Source of the DNA: Raffaelea ambrosiae
Taxonomy: Eukaryota; Ascomycota; Sordariomycetes; Ophiostomatales; Ophiostomataceae
Length of the DNA stretch: 64,000 nt
Assembly (NCBI GenBank): GCA_002778195.1
Contig: PCDI01000012.1
Location: 653,801-717,800 of the forward strand
Direction of reading: 5' to 3'
Shown: one piece after another, positions 1 to 11,548 of the stretch
Position numbering within the stretch: the stretch's first letter is position 1
Layout of the letters: each line of letters begins with the position of its first letter
Program-made: the position numbers and the translations under genes
The notes under the pieces: generated by a model
What the model was told of the DNA's origin: nothing
Database searches by the model: none
Seen by the model: only the letters and a program-made list of their open reading frames with translations

Positions 1-638
1 TTTTTTTTTTTTTTTTTTTTTTTTTTGTTGTCCTTTTTTTCCCCCTTCCCTTTACTTCCTTTTTCTGGCAGTCTGTCTCTGTGGCGTCGTGTGTCGTGCC
101 TTCCTTTTTTAGGTCGCTTCCTTCGTCTTCTTGGGTGTTTCCAGAGGGGTGGTTCTCCAGTTCCTTCCTCCCTTTTTCGTCTTTCAGTTATCCTCGTTTT
201 TGTTTTGTCCCTTTTCTAGTCGACTTCCCCAACGTTGTTGGTTGGCTTTGTATTGGGCCTCTTTTTATTTTTCACTTATTTTCATATATATATATATTTT
301 GTTGCACCTTGCTGACCACCTTTTTTTTTTTAAAATTCAATTTTCCTGGTCGTGGCTGGACTCGCTGGGGACCCCGATGGCGTACTCGTTTTCCGAGAGA
401 GTGGCCCCAAGTGGTGAAAAATAATCGCCGTTTTGTCCGACTCCGAGAGCGATCAGTTAATTAGCTATAAACTATTAACTCCAAAGACCGGGATCGGCTT
501 TTGTCGCCGGACAAGTGTTTTTTGCGATTCAGGGTCTCGATCTGGATCCTGTCTTGTCCTCGCCTTGTATTTGTCTTGGTGCTTTCTTGGACCTTTTCTT
601 GGGCTTGTCTTGTCGTTCTTGTCTGGCGGCTTGTCTTC

Positions 639-727
639 TGCTTGGCTGCTCTGCTTGGCTGCTCTGCTTGGCTGCTCTGCTTGGCTGCTCTGCTTGGCTG
701 CTCTGCTTGGCTGCTCTGCTTGGCTGT
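639..727. repeat. 13-bp minisatellite, about 6.5 copies
   Basis: The unit TTGGCTGCTCTGC recurs with TTGGCT starting at 642, 655, 668, 681, 694, 707 and 720, an exact 13-bp period with almost no divergence. A 13-bp period is not a multiple of three, so each copy shifts frame, and the repetitive ORFs over it are artefacts. Confidence 0.9.
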
Positions 728-775
728 CGGTGCCAACCGGCTTGGTTGTTTCGCCACTGAAGGGTCTTGTCGTTT

Positions 776-815
776 GCTTGTCAATTGCTTGTCAATTGCT
801 TGTCAATTGCTTGTC
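776..815. repeat. 11-bp tandem repeat, about 3.5 copies
   Basis: The unit GCTTGTCAATT is repeated at 776, 787 and 798, followed by a partial copy at 809. It lies 50 bp from the 13-bp array but is unrelated to it in sequence. Confidence 0.85.
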
Positions 816-3491
816 TTTTCGCCTATCGTTTTCTGTCAGTCTCTTGTCGGTTTCTTCATTTCGGGAATTCTCCTTCAGAATTTTCTATATTACCTGCTCG
901 TATTGTTTCTCCTTCCTGGTACTGGTAAAATCAGTCGCTGGTCGCACTTTCTCGTCTTTCGTATACTAGAAAAAATCGGGTGGTCTTCGCCCACGTTCTA
1001 CACAGGATCTGGTATCTCTTTGCTCAGACAATGTGTGGCGTGCCGCGTGGAATGACAATATGACAAAAGACGGCGTGCCCAGCCTCCAAGGTGGACAACC
1101 AGCGGGTATTAGTATTTCTTCTAGGCGCGCGCGCAAACACAGCTACGAGCAAAGAGCAAATAGCAAAGAGCAAAGCCACACTCACACTGCTGGCCCCTGG
1201 TGGCCGGCCGTCCACATGTATCAGATTCGAGCAATCTAGAGTCCAACAGCTCGAACGATTGGCAAACGATTATACCGAAACGGCCGGACCTGGGTGGCAT
1301 GGAGGCCAGACCCCGAGACCAGACCCCAAGACCTTCCAAGACCAGACCAAGGAATTGCCAAGAAAGACCTGTCGCTTGCAAGCCAAATAAAAATAAAAAA
1401 ATAAATAAAAAATAAATAAAAAAATAAAAAAATAGGTGTGTGCCAGTCAACACAAGGCCCGCCGTCTACATAGTATTATTTTTCATGGCCTTTGGCGTCT
1501 TTTTGGTCTGCAAAAGTGGGATCAGTCTGGAGACTGATAGCGGACGAATCCCAATGATGGATCGAATGGCCTCCTTTTTGGTAGGCTTCTCTGCCTTGTT
1601 TCGCCTCGCGCATAGCCACGGGCGGCACACAGGTCGCACACCCGGTCCCTTGCCTGGGCTCTGTGGCTCGTCTGCGGCTGTCAAGGCTTTGCTGTGCATG
1701 CCTGTCCTCGTGTGCTCGTTCGGCGATCTCTTTAACTCTGGTAATTTCCTGGGCTGCTGACGCCGTTGAGCCGTGCTTTGCCCGCTAGAGCCGCCAACTA
1801 GCAGGAACCAGCGTCGTATTCGTTAGCAACATATCAGGAAAATTATCACAGGAGATACCACCAGCACACCCTTACTGGAGACATCCTGGGGATAAGCAGG
1901 AAGCAGGCAGATGGGAACCCGCAAGCCGACCTCTCCCAACTGCTTATCTCTTTCCGCATCCTTTGCTGCATATCTGTTGGCCTCTCTCCAAAGACATCAT
2001 TTCTTGGCCCCCCTTTCAGAGACAAATTTGTGGAGGGGTAGTTAGCTAGCGTCGAGATACACCACAGCAAAACATTACAAAGTAACACACCAGGGATTGC
2101 GTAACCATGGAGGGGAAAACCCACGGCCCTAGCTGGTCAGACTCCGCATTGGGAAAGAGCGACCGGAGGTGCGGCAACTTGAGGCTGCCAGGTTCTGGCG
2201 GTTCCGGTGGCAGACACAAAGCCCAGTTGGTGTTAGCTCCATAGTAACTACGAGCCCGAGTTTCGATCACGCACCAGGCTTGGGGGGGGACCCTGAGAAC
2301 GTGGCAGGTGCAGCACACAACAAAGGCAAAGGCACGTTTTATACCATGTATGCAGGTTTATGTATTTATATTTTAGCTCGCATGACCAAGCCGACACGGG
2401 GCGAGAGGCTTTTTTCTTTTGCCTTTGTTTTTGGCTTCGCTTTTTTTGGGCGACCCCGTCCCAGCGGGGGTGGTTTGTGGCTTTTGTCGATAACAGCGCG
2501 TTTGCCGTGTGTCCAGACTGTCCAGACCCTCAGCTGCCAATTGTAGAGACGGCTGACGACATGTGTGTGTGGTTGCTGCAAAAGATCGGTGTACGACGTG
2601 TAAGAAAGGGGAAAAGTGTTGAGTAAAGAATGGGGGGAGGGGCAAAAAAGGGTATCTATCGTATCTTGCATCGGCCTATTGGAGGCAAAAAAATATAAGT
2701 GTAATATGAGGCCCCAAAAAGAAGCAACCAAAAAAAAGGGCCTCGGGTGCCATGCCAAGAAAGGCCGCAGCCAGAATGGGAGGGCTGCAGGGAAAAAGGC
2801 CGCAGGCGAGGGGCTAGTGCTGTAAGACACATAGCAAGTTACTGAGAGTAGAGAGGACCTGCAGGGCCAAAGCGTCCAGGGCTCAGCCAACCCCAGGCGC
2901 AAACAGCGGAGAAACAAGCCAAGAAAAAGCCAAGAGAGTTAAAAATGTAAAGTGTCAAAGAGATGAAAATCAATTCAAAACTCAATCAACTTGTTAATTC
3001 AAATAACAAACAAATAAACAAATACCCCCCCCCCCCCCCTTTCTGATGCCGTGGGAAAAAAAATACTCGCATGCTGCTCCCCGTTCTGCACGTGTCTTGT
3101 AAGTGGTATAAGCGGTGCCGTTTGCCGCCAAGAAATAAAGCCGCTCTCTGAACGTAATAGTCGTGTAACAAAATACATCAACAAGATTGTGGTGTAGACC
3201 AGGATGTGTAGACAAAAAAAACTCCGAAGGAAACAAGGACAGAAACAAAAAAGCAAACGCAAAAGACACAAGAGGATAGACAGAAAGACAAAAAAAAAGG
3301 GACGGGATAACAAAGAAACACCGCGGGGAAAAGGGCAGGCCTACGCATGCAACTCAACCATTGTCCTCTCGCATCAACATTGAATGTGACACCGTTTGTG
3401 CAAACGATATGATATCCATGCTTCTCTGTTGTGTGTTGTGTGTTGCGTGTCGCCCTCCGCTTTCATCATTCTGTCCCACCCCTCCCCAAAA

Positions 3492-4486
3492 TCACCGGAC
3501 GGACATCGACGCGTTCGTACCCCGGAAAACGAGCATGCCGTGCTGGCCGCGGACCACATCGTCGCCATTCATGAGGCCCTTGCTCTTGCCTGTGCCGACG
3601 CCCAAGTCTCGTATCCGGCCGCTGGTCAGGTCGAAGAAGCAGCCGTGCACCTCGAGGCCGCGCTCCTTGATGGCATCCTGCACCACCACGTTGGCCATAA
3701 GAACCTTGATGCCGGCCTCGACGTTGAGCTCGGCAATGCGCACGCCGCGTGCCCTATCGTCGCGGATGGCGTCGAGCTCCTCCAGATTGCCTTGGCGGAT
3801 CGCCTTGAGCGGCGTCAGCCAGGTGTCGAGAACGCCACCCACACGGCTGTCGCCGAGCGCCGCCGCAGCGCCACCGCAGTTCGAGTGGCCGCACAGCACA
3901 ATGTACTGGACTTTTAGGTGGGCGACCGCATACTCGATGACGGCCGACGTGTTGATGTCGGTGGCCGAGATGATGTTGGCAATGTTGCGGTGCACAAACA
4001 CATCGCCGGGCTGCAGGCCGAGGATGGTTGTTTCCGGACACCGAGAGTCAGAGCAGCCGATCCAGACTAATCAAGTTGCGTTTGGAACGTTAGAAATGAA
4101 ATCGGCTTGCACATGAAAATGAAAATGACTCTTTTGTGAAACAGCATGCGCATCATCGCCATGTGTCTCATCGCCAACAAGAAAAGCGGGAAACAACAAC
4201 AACAACAAAAACAGCCCAACATCACCAGGAATCCTTACGAATTTGAGGAGACTGCCCGCTCGACAAACGGGGAAAGAAGCTGGGATTCTGATGGGCTTTG
4301 TAGCCGGCCCATGCGGCGTTCGAGCTCAACGCATAGTGGAACGTGTCCACTGTTCAGATAAAGTCTTGTGTTAGTCGAGGCTGCCTCAAATGTCTCATGC
4401 GTCTTACGCGGTTGAATATCCCGCATAGAGGGTAAGGAAAAATATGTGAATGCGGTGTATAAGTGATACGTACGGGATTCCGCCAT
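3492..4486 (-). CDS. Beta-class carbonic anhydrase
   Basis: Zinc enzyme that interconverts CO2 and bicarbonate. Three exons on the minus strand: 4486-4474, 4349-4239 and 4066-3492, in phase, giving 232 aa. Exon 1 encodes only M-A-E-S plus one base. Exon 2 encodes the helix D-T-F-H-Y-A-L-S-S-N and ends at S-P-Q-I. Exon 3 opens with W-I-G-C-S-D-S-R, which carries the first zinc Cys and the Asp/Arg dyad, and continues to G-H-S-N-C-G-G with the His and second Cys ligands. Donors are GTACGT and GTAAGG; both acceptors follow CTAAC/CTAAT-like branch sites. The usual fungal core is complete. No mitochondrial presequence is visible, so a cytosolic enzyme is likely. The tiny first exon is the least certain part. 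Confidence 0.9.
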
Positions 4487-7400
4487 TTTGAGCTGAAAAA
4501 AGGCGCAAAAAGGGTATCAAGTAAAACAAACAATGCAAACAACAAGAGATGCAAGTTCGCTCAAAATCGGGATATCTGGTTCGACACAACCACGGAGAGG
4601 AGAAGGAGAGGGCGGGAAAAGAAGAAGTAAAAAGAAGAGAAGAGAGAAGAGAGAAAGAGAGAAAAAGGAAAAAAAGAATAAGAGAAAAAGCAAGTAGGAC
4701 GAGGGCTTGTTTGGTAATATACGTGAAGAGCGTGGGAGAGGACGGACCCCCCACAAAAGCCTCGCTGGTGGAACAGATAGGCAGGTGATATGAAGCTGAG
4801 CACACCCTCGAAGAGGCAACAGAACAGCTGATTCTCTCAGACTAGAGGAGAATGAGAGAAAAAAAAATCGGCAGTGCTCGTAGTTAAAAAGGAGGAAAGG
4901 AAGGACCACCACGTGTGATTATATGCGTAACTATGCCACTTAACACAAGAGGGGCCGCCGGGCCAGGGTCCTGTTATTTTTGTTTCTCTGGTTGTCACCC
5001 CCCCTTTTTTTGCTGGGATCTCTGGGATCTTCGGCTGCTTCGTGTGTCGACCCAGAAATCTTGAACGGCGACTTGGAGACGGGGGTGATGGTGCGGGTGC
5101 AGGCCTTTTCAAGGGGGCGAGCGAGCGTGGGTGCGTGCAGGGACGGCTGTAAGAATAACACAAGCACACCGACGAGTGCCGGACCAAGGATGGGAATTAG
5201 TTGCGGAGGCTAGGGGAAGGGAACGAGATTGGCGGGATTGTCCAGTTGGTCCTCGGTCCTCCTTCTTATGCTCTTTTATTTTTTTTTCCCTTTTGCTCGC
5301 CAGGCGCGACGTCGATTGGACTGGCTTATTTGGGAAGAAGGCGTCAGCAATCAGGAAAGTGTAGGCGAAACCTGGGCGTAAACGGGAACAGGATGCCAAA
5401 AAAATAGTACGACAAAAAGGACGCTTATTATGCAGCCAGACCCGGTGATGGATGTGGCGGTCAAATAGCAATGGGGGAATAGAGAAAAAGAAAAGAAGGA
5501 TGGCAGAGAGGAAGGCAGAACCAAGAATGCCAGAGATTAAAAGAGAGAAAGAGAAAGGACCCAGAGGGCAGGGCACAACGGGGTAGTCGAGCCGGGGGGG
5601 AAGTCAACACACAAAAAGGCAAAAGGGCAAAGCGAGACAAGGTTGGGAAACAGCCAAGACAAGTAGCAGAACAGCCAAAACTGCCCCAAAAAGAGAAAGA
5701 CAAGCTCAGGAACACGCAAGCATAAAATGCACAAAAGGCACAAAGCAGATTGTCAGCCAGATGAGCCAAGCTCATCAGTCAGAGATGCGACAGAGCGATC
5801 GGCCCTTCGGGCTGCTGAAAATGGAAAAAGGGCAACAGCAAGGCAGAAGGGCAATACGAATTGCACATATTACCGCAGAAACGAAATAAGACCAAGCAGA
5901 CAAAGCAGCCAAACCCCCTACGCATCCGCGGCATGGAAACAACGAGGGCAACGGAGCGTCGGATGCAAGTGGAAACGCCAACCTGGCTTGTGCGGCAGAT
6001 AATAAGGAACCAATGCAGGCCATGCCTCTACCGAGTCTGCAATGTCTGTTCGCATGCTGTGCCGTGGTTGGCCATGTTCTCTCGCGTCCTCGCTCTTTGC
6101 TCTGCGCCCGTTCCCTGTTCCCTCGCTCCCACCCCCTTCTGGGTTGCTTTGCTGAGATGCCTGTGATCTGTGGGATGAAACTCCCATCGCCCAGCACTCG
6201 CCTCGTCCATCTCATCACTGTTCCATCTTGTCTTGTCGTTCGCCCCAGTCCGAGCATCTGCGGCACCAGCCAGTCGGAAGTGCGGCAAGCTGGACGGCAA
6301 GCTGGACGGCACGCTCGACGGCAGGCGGGCCAGCAACACCTCGTTAGCCCTGGCCTGCTCTCGGCGGTCGCGTTCGAGTCAGCTTCGCTCTGCTAGGGAC
6401 GAGCAAGAGACTATGTAAGAGTAGTACGGAATCCCCCCCCCCCGAATTTAGTTCATAGTTTCACCTGATGACGCCGTGGCGTTGTTTTCCCACGGCGTGT
6501 AAGGTCCGCGACTTGACCACTTTTCGATTATTTTTGGCCTGCTGGGATTGTTGAGCTTGATGGGCTTTTGTGCCCATGGCATTTCCAGCAATTGCCGTCT
6601 GACACAGGCGTCTGACGAGCGGCAAAGAGTGGGAAATGTCGAAAAAGGGCACCAAAACGCCGCCAATCACCCCAAATCACCCCAGAGGGCCCCATTTAAC
6701 AGGGGGGGGAGATGGCCGCAATAGGCTACCCAAGGACACCCAAAGACGAAAAACTAACGAAAATAGAGAGCTCCTTCACCTAACTCTTCCGGGACTAAAA
6801 CGTCCTACAGCGAGTAAAAATCGGGCCATTTGTTGAGGAAAGCACCAAACCAACACACAACCAAGGCCGTGGCAATGTCGGGAGCGTTGAGGACGAGAGA
6901 AAGACGACGGAATCCAGCGGCACGTTTCCGGGAGAAGGGAAACCGTTGTTCCCGTCGGCTCGATGAGTGTTGCACGCGCTGGGAGGCGACACTCGCCATG
7001 TGCTGTTGGTTGAATGGTCGAGCGGGAGACGCCGTGAAAACCAGCGGAATAAACAGGATGGCGACTGTAATGGCAAAGTACACCGTAATCTTGCAGAGAG
7101 CTGCCCTGTTTGCATTCGCATGTTGACTTATCATGTCTGCCCCTCCTGGCTGACAGTAGTAGCAAACACGAGGCAACACCCCGTCCTGGCGTGACACACC
7201 ACGTCGATCTTATTGCCTCTGCGCTGACCTGCCTGTTTCTGACTTCTCATTTTCTCCAGTTCCTCGGGCATTTTGCCTGAACGCCAGCTTCTACCGCGTG
7301 TAGCATCCCCAGCCGCCCCCCTTTCAGGGCTCCGAAGCAATGCTTGTTTTGGCATGCCCTCCGCGACAGGGCCAGAAAAACGACTGCCCAAAAACCAAAA

Positions 7401-8673
7401 AAAGACAGCCGCCCTGGGCTCGGTGTACGCAAATGGCCACTTTCCTCCCCTGCCATGATAACAGACAGGTGTTCGGGGCGAACACACCCCGTAGGCGCCT
7501 GTGTGTCGCCCGTGTGTCGCCGTTGAAGAGGGGAAACTGGACGAAATGATCCCACGATGCAGGTTGCCGACGTCGTATTTGCAACGTATCGGGATGGCTC
7601 CTAACAAAAATGCGCGATTTGGGATTTGGCGCAGAGGGGAATCGCGATACAAAACACAGAAAACAGGTGCTTTGCCATCATGCCCATTTTTTCGTGCCCA
7701 GTTTTTTTATCCCCTTCGTTTGCCTGGCATGGTGTTACAGTAACCAACTGGCTACTGCAGCCCCGAAGGATGACGAAGGCCAAATTTCGGCGACTGCAGC
7801 CGTTGCCGGCGTGGGACTGTACTATGTATGTGCGTTGTTGTGCATTTGTCTCTGCATGCGTTCATGTGTCTGCAAGTGTGCATGCGCCGGCGAGGAGTAT
7901 GCGTGAGCAGGTGTCGTGTGCCGTCTGCAAATGTGTCATGACATTGCCCGATGTTGAACAGTAAACGGCGGCGTTCTGTCCTGAACCCTTGTCTCACACC
8001 GTCCCCCCCCCTCGGGCTGACCGTGGGTTGCTCTTGCCTCTTTGGGTACTTAAGTCGGGAGAGGTGTGCCTTCCTGTCAGGTCCCTGTGGCTGGCAGCGG
8101 TTGACAGCCTGATTATTGGGTGGCCAACTTTGGTTCCCTTGCAGCCCTTGACAGCAGTACGTCTGCATGGAACATTCTTTCCTGCCTTCTCCGAATTTCT
8201 CTGCTCTTTCAACTTGGAAACAGCCGACATTATTTGTTAGCTTCTTGGCAGACGCAAGACGGCGGTCGCCATGTGCGCGTCTCGCGATGGCTATCGAAGG
8301 CGCACTTTTAATTTCGCCGTTTCGCAAATCCCCGCCTGAATGGACGATGACGGGATTTGGAGCATCACGTGATAGAATTGGACATACTACTATGTATGTA
8401 TGTGCGTAAGATATGTTGCAGCGAGGTGACAAGCGCACAGTGTTAATTAATGGATCAGTGTGAGCGTCCAAACGGACTTTTGATTCCCTTTTCGTATTTT
8501 TTTCATAGTCTGTTTATCTGGCTGTCTTTTTATTTTCGTCCTTTACCGCGGACGCCGCCATCCAATCCCACGCGCGCCAGCGAGCCTTTTCACACAAGGT
8601 ATATCACTTTTTGTGAGAATCAAGAAAAACGAAATTACCAAAACGGGGAGCAAGAGACGTTTCCATCCCGTGC
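4487..8673. other. 4.2-kb spacer, no gene seen
   Basis: It lies between the start of carbonic anhydrase and the end of eL8, both on the minus strand. I see only short overlapping frames without family resemblance, polypurine stretches (about 4590-4690) and C/G homopolymers. The part just above 4486 should hold the carbonic anhydrase promoter. A non-coding transcript cannot be excluded by eye. Confidence 0.5.
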
Positions 8674-9903
8674 TTAGACCTTGATAGCCTGCTCAATGGC
8701 CTTGCGCTTCTTCTCGATGCGCTTGTTGGCCTTCTCGCCCATGATGCCACCACCCCACCGCTTGCGAGCCTCCTCGCCCTTCTCCAGGTAGCCGTCCTTG
8801 ATAGCCGAAATGAGCTTGGACAGCTCAGTCTTGTCCTCAGCGCGCACCTCGGTGATGGCCAGGACGGCGGCAGTCTTCTTGTGGACGACAGTGCCGAGTC
8901 TAGCCTTGCCCTTGACAATGGCGTACGGGACACCCATCTTGCGGCAGAGAGCCGGCAGGAAGACAACGAGCTCAATGGGGTCGACGTCGTTGGGGATCAG
9001 GACCAGCGAGGCCTTCTTGTTCTCAACAAGGCCCACAACGTGGTTCAGACCGTACTTGACGACGTACGGCTTCTTGCTGGCCTCCTCCTTCTTCTTGCCC
9101 TCCTTGACGGCGGTGGCCTCCTTCAGGAGACGTTCCTTCTTCTCGGCCTTGGTCTCCGGGCGGTACTTGTTGAGCAGCTTGAAGGCCTGGGCAGCGGTGT
9201 TGCGGTCGAGCACCTGCTGGAACTGGGCGATGGCTGGAGGGACCTTCAGACGGAGGCTGAGGATCTTCTTCTGGCGCTGGAGACGAACATACTCGGGCCA
9301 CTTCACCATGCGCGACAGGTTACGGCGGGGCTGGATGTCCTGGCCGATGCCATAGTTCTTAGGGCGCTTCTCGATGAGAGGGTTCTGCAGACAGATGAAG
9401 GCTGTTAGCTTGCTGTCCAGAGAGGCTCGTAGATCGTCGGCCTGGAACAAGTCTAGTTCAGGGAGAGGGACAGTTACTAACCTTGGGAGCCTTCTTCGAG
9501 GCGCGGCTCTGGGGGAATGGGGCCGGGGCGGCCTTCTTGCCGGAAGCTTTGGGAGGCTGTCATTGAGAAAAGAAGACATCAGCAAATCTGTACGTCTTCT
9601 TTTGAACTCTAAAGAGCGACCACCACAATGCGGCGGCGGTGGCATTTCTGCACACCTCCTACAGCATGGATGGGCTCCAGCCATTTATCATCACCCGCGT
9701 CCTCCCATTCTCGCCATAATGTTATCATTCCTCTTTCGAGGTCAAATGTCGGATGGTGAGAAGGGCGACTGCCAGGCGGAATTGTGTGCGCAGGCCGCGC
9801 GTGGAGATCACGGCCTGGCCGTTCTGTGCAGAATGCACATACTTGGCAAAAGCACAAGGAAAGGAACAAAGAGCGAAGTCGCTTATAACCAGCTACTTAC
9901 CAT
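8674..9903 (-). CDS. 60S ribosomal protein eL8 (L8/L7a)
   Basis: Component of the large ribosomal subunit, near the exit tunnel. Three coding exons on the minus strand: 9903-9901 (exactly ATG), 9556-9482 (25 codons) and 9384-8674, giving 262 aa. The basic N-terminus P-P-K-A-S-G-K-K is followed by N-P-L-I-E-K-R-P-K-N and G-I-G-Q-D-I-Q-P. The L7Ae core contains V-V-G-L-V-E-N-K-K-A and P-Y-A-I-V-K-G-K-A-R-L-G. Length and order match fungal eL8 throughout. Intron 1 (9557-9900, 344 bp, donor GTAAGT) begins directly after the start codon. Intron 2 (9385-9481) has donor GTTAGT and acceptor CTGCAG. The gene shares a 400-bp divergent promoter region with ncs6. Confidence 0.95.
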
Positions 9904-10303
9904 TGTTGTCGTTTGGTCGGGTTGTGCTGTTCTAACCGGTTGATGTTGAAACGTGAAGACAAGGGAAGAAAAAAGATTAGAACGGACGAGGCCAAAAAGA
10001 TTTCTAGACCTAAAAATTTAATGGGCCACCACGAAAAAAAAATTGGTGGGAATTCTAGGGCTGGTGGGGAGGGGGAACCAACTTATCGGAATAACTAATC
10101 GGATAAACTGACCCAAATGTGGAGCAAGTTTGCATCCAAGACCGAGAATGAGACAAAAGAGTCAAAGTAGCTCTGATTGGCTGTTTGCGACTAGTTTTTT
10201 TGGGTGTCTATTACACGGCCGTGAGGCTGCCGCTTTCGATGATACCCAAACATAGAAATTCTAGAAAGCAATTACGCCCCAAACTTCGACCTCTCCTACA
10301 AGC
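9904..10303. promoter_or_regulatory. Divergent promoter region, eL8 / ncs6
   Basis: These 400 bp separate the start codons of eL8 (minus) and ncs6 (plus), so both promoters and 5' UTRs must lie here. Both genes serve translation. I could not identify a specific factor site with confidence. Confidence 0.6.
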
Positions 10304-11548
10304 ATGGCGCCAGCTTTGTGTGCCCTCTGCAAGACCGAACGGGCCCTCATAAAGCGCCCAAAAAACCACCAGAAGCTCTGCAAGAAGTGCTTCATTACCA
10401 TCTTTGAGGATGAGATCCACCACACTATCACCTCCTCCCAGCTGTTCTACAGAGGCGAAAAGGTGGCTATTGGAGCCTCAGGAGGAAAGGACTCCACAGT
10501 TTTGGCCTCTGTACTCAAGACACTGAACGACCGCTACGACTATGGATTGGACCTTGTCCTACTCAGCGTCGACGAGGGCATCAAGGGCTATCGTGATGAC
10601 TCGCTGGAGACTGTCAAGCGGAACGCTGTTCAATATGACATGCCGCTCAAGATTGTTGGCTACGGCGAGCTCTATGGTTGGACTATGGATCAAGTTGTCG
10701 AGGCCGTCGGCAAGAAGGGAAACTGCACATATTGCGGCGTCTTTCGTCGCCAGGCACTCGATCGTGGTGCCAAACTCCTTGGTATCAAGCACGTCGTGAC
10801 GGGGCACAACGCCGATGATGTGGCCGAGACAGTCCTGATGAACCTACTACGGGGTGATCTACCACGGCTCTCTCGCAGCACAAGCATCGTGACTGGGGGC
10901 GATCACTCTGAAGTCAAGCGCAGCAAGCCGCTCAAGTACGCTTACGAGAAGGAAATCGTCTTATATGCACATCATATGAAGTTGGACTACTTCAGCACTG
11001 AATGCATATACAGTCCCGAGGCATTCCGTGGAAGTGCCCGGGGTCTCATCAAAAATTTGGAAAAAGTTCGTCCGAGTGCGATTTTGGACATTGTCCGCAG
11101 CGGCGAAGACATGGCCAGGCTCGTACCCGGAGCTACGCCAGCTACACCTTGCGCATGTACAGGAAAGCCTGCAGCCTCAACCACGTCTGCATCTGCTGTA
11201 ACCAACGATGAGGATGGAAGCGGCGGCGGCGGCGGTTGTGGATCGCAGTCTAATGGCGTACCTGGCGGAGAGCTCGCTGCCATGGAGGCCCAGTTGAAGA
11301 GCAACGAGGCAGCCGAGCCATTGGAGATTGATATCGGTGCTGCTTTTGCCGCAAAGAAGCAGGCGCCGGCTAAGACCACGACAAAGAAAGTGGTAGCAAA
11401 CAATAGCTCGCTTTCTCAGAAGCCTGCACCAGCAAAGCAAGTACTGGGAACTTGCGAGAGATGTGGATACATGTCCAGCCAAGCAATATGCCAGGCCTGC
11501 ATGTTGCTTGAAGGGCTGAACAAGAACCGGCCGCAGATCCAGATCTAG
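10304..11548 (+). CDS. ncs6: Cytoplasmic tRNA 2-thiolation protein 1 (Ncs6/Ctu1)
   Basis: Adenylates and thiolates the wobble uridine of cytosolic tRNAs (mcm5s2U34), working with Ncs2/Ctu2 and receiving sulfur from Urm1. Intronless, 414 aa. The N-terminus has paired C-x-x-C motifs (C-A-L-C and C-K-K-C), a zinc module. Next come the PP-loop ATPase motif S-G-G-K-D-S-T, the C-T-Y-C motif, and G-H-N-A-D-D. A low-complexity insert (about residues 275-375, with A/T/S/G runs) precedes a C-terminal zinc module C-E-R-C ... C-Q-A-C. The insert explains the slightly large size. The start follows a pyrimidine-rich leader and gives the expected M-A-P-A-L-C. One likely substrate family is tRNA-Arg(UCU), a copy of which lies at 18.1 kb; this is a coincidence of position, not evidence of linkage. 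Confidence 0.95.
   Translation: MAPALCALCKTERALIKRPKNHQKLCKKCFITIFEDEIHHTITSSQLFYRGEKVAIGASGGKDSTVLASVLKTLNDRYDYGLDLVLLSVDEGIKGYRDDSLETVKRNAVQYDMPLKIVGYGELYGWTMDQVVEAVGKKGNCTYCGVFRRQALDRGAKLLGIKHVVTGHNADDVAETVLMNLLRGDLPRLSRSTSIVTGGDHSEVKRSKPLKYAYEKEIVLYAHHMKLDYFSTECIYSPEAFRGSARGLIKNLEKVRPSAILDIVRSGEDMARLVPGATPATPCACTGKPAASTTSASAVTNDEDGSGGGGGCGSQSNGVPGGELAAMEAQLKSNEAAEPLEIDIGAAFAAKKQAPAKTTTKKVVANNSSLSQKPAPAKQVLGTCERCGYMSSQAICQACMLLEGLNKNRPQIQI

Larger units (their letters stand above)
1..3491. other. Spacer without recognisable genes
   Basis: No reading frame here resembles a protein family I know, and none shows sustained coding character. The window opens on a run of 26 T. The stretch holds two minisatellites (639-815), AT-rich homopolymers, an A/T run near 1387-1432 and a 15-C run at 3025-3039. 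The part next to 3491 should contain the 3' UTR of the carbonic anhydrase gene, which ends there on the minus strand. Confidence 0.55.

Noticed and set aside
461..784. Repetitive Gln/Ser/Ala protein on the minus strand
   Set aside because: Translation of the 13-bp minisatellite; the period shifts frame each copy.
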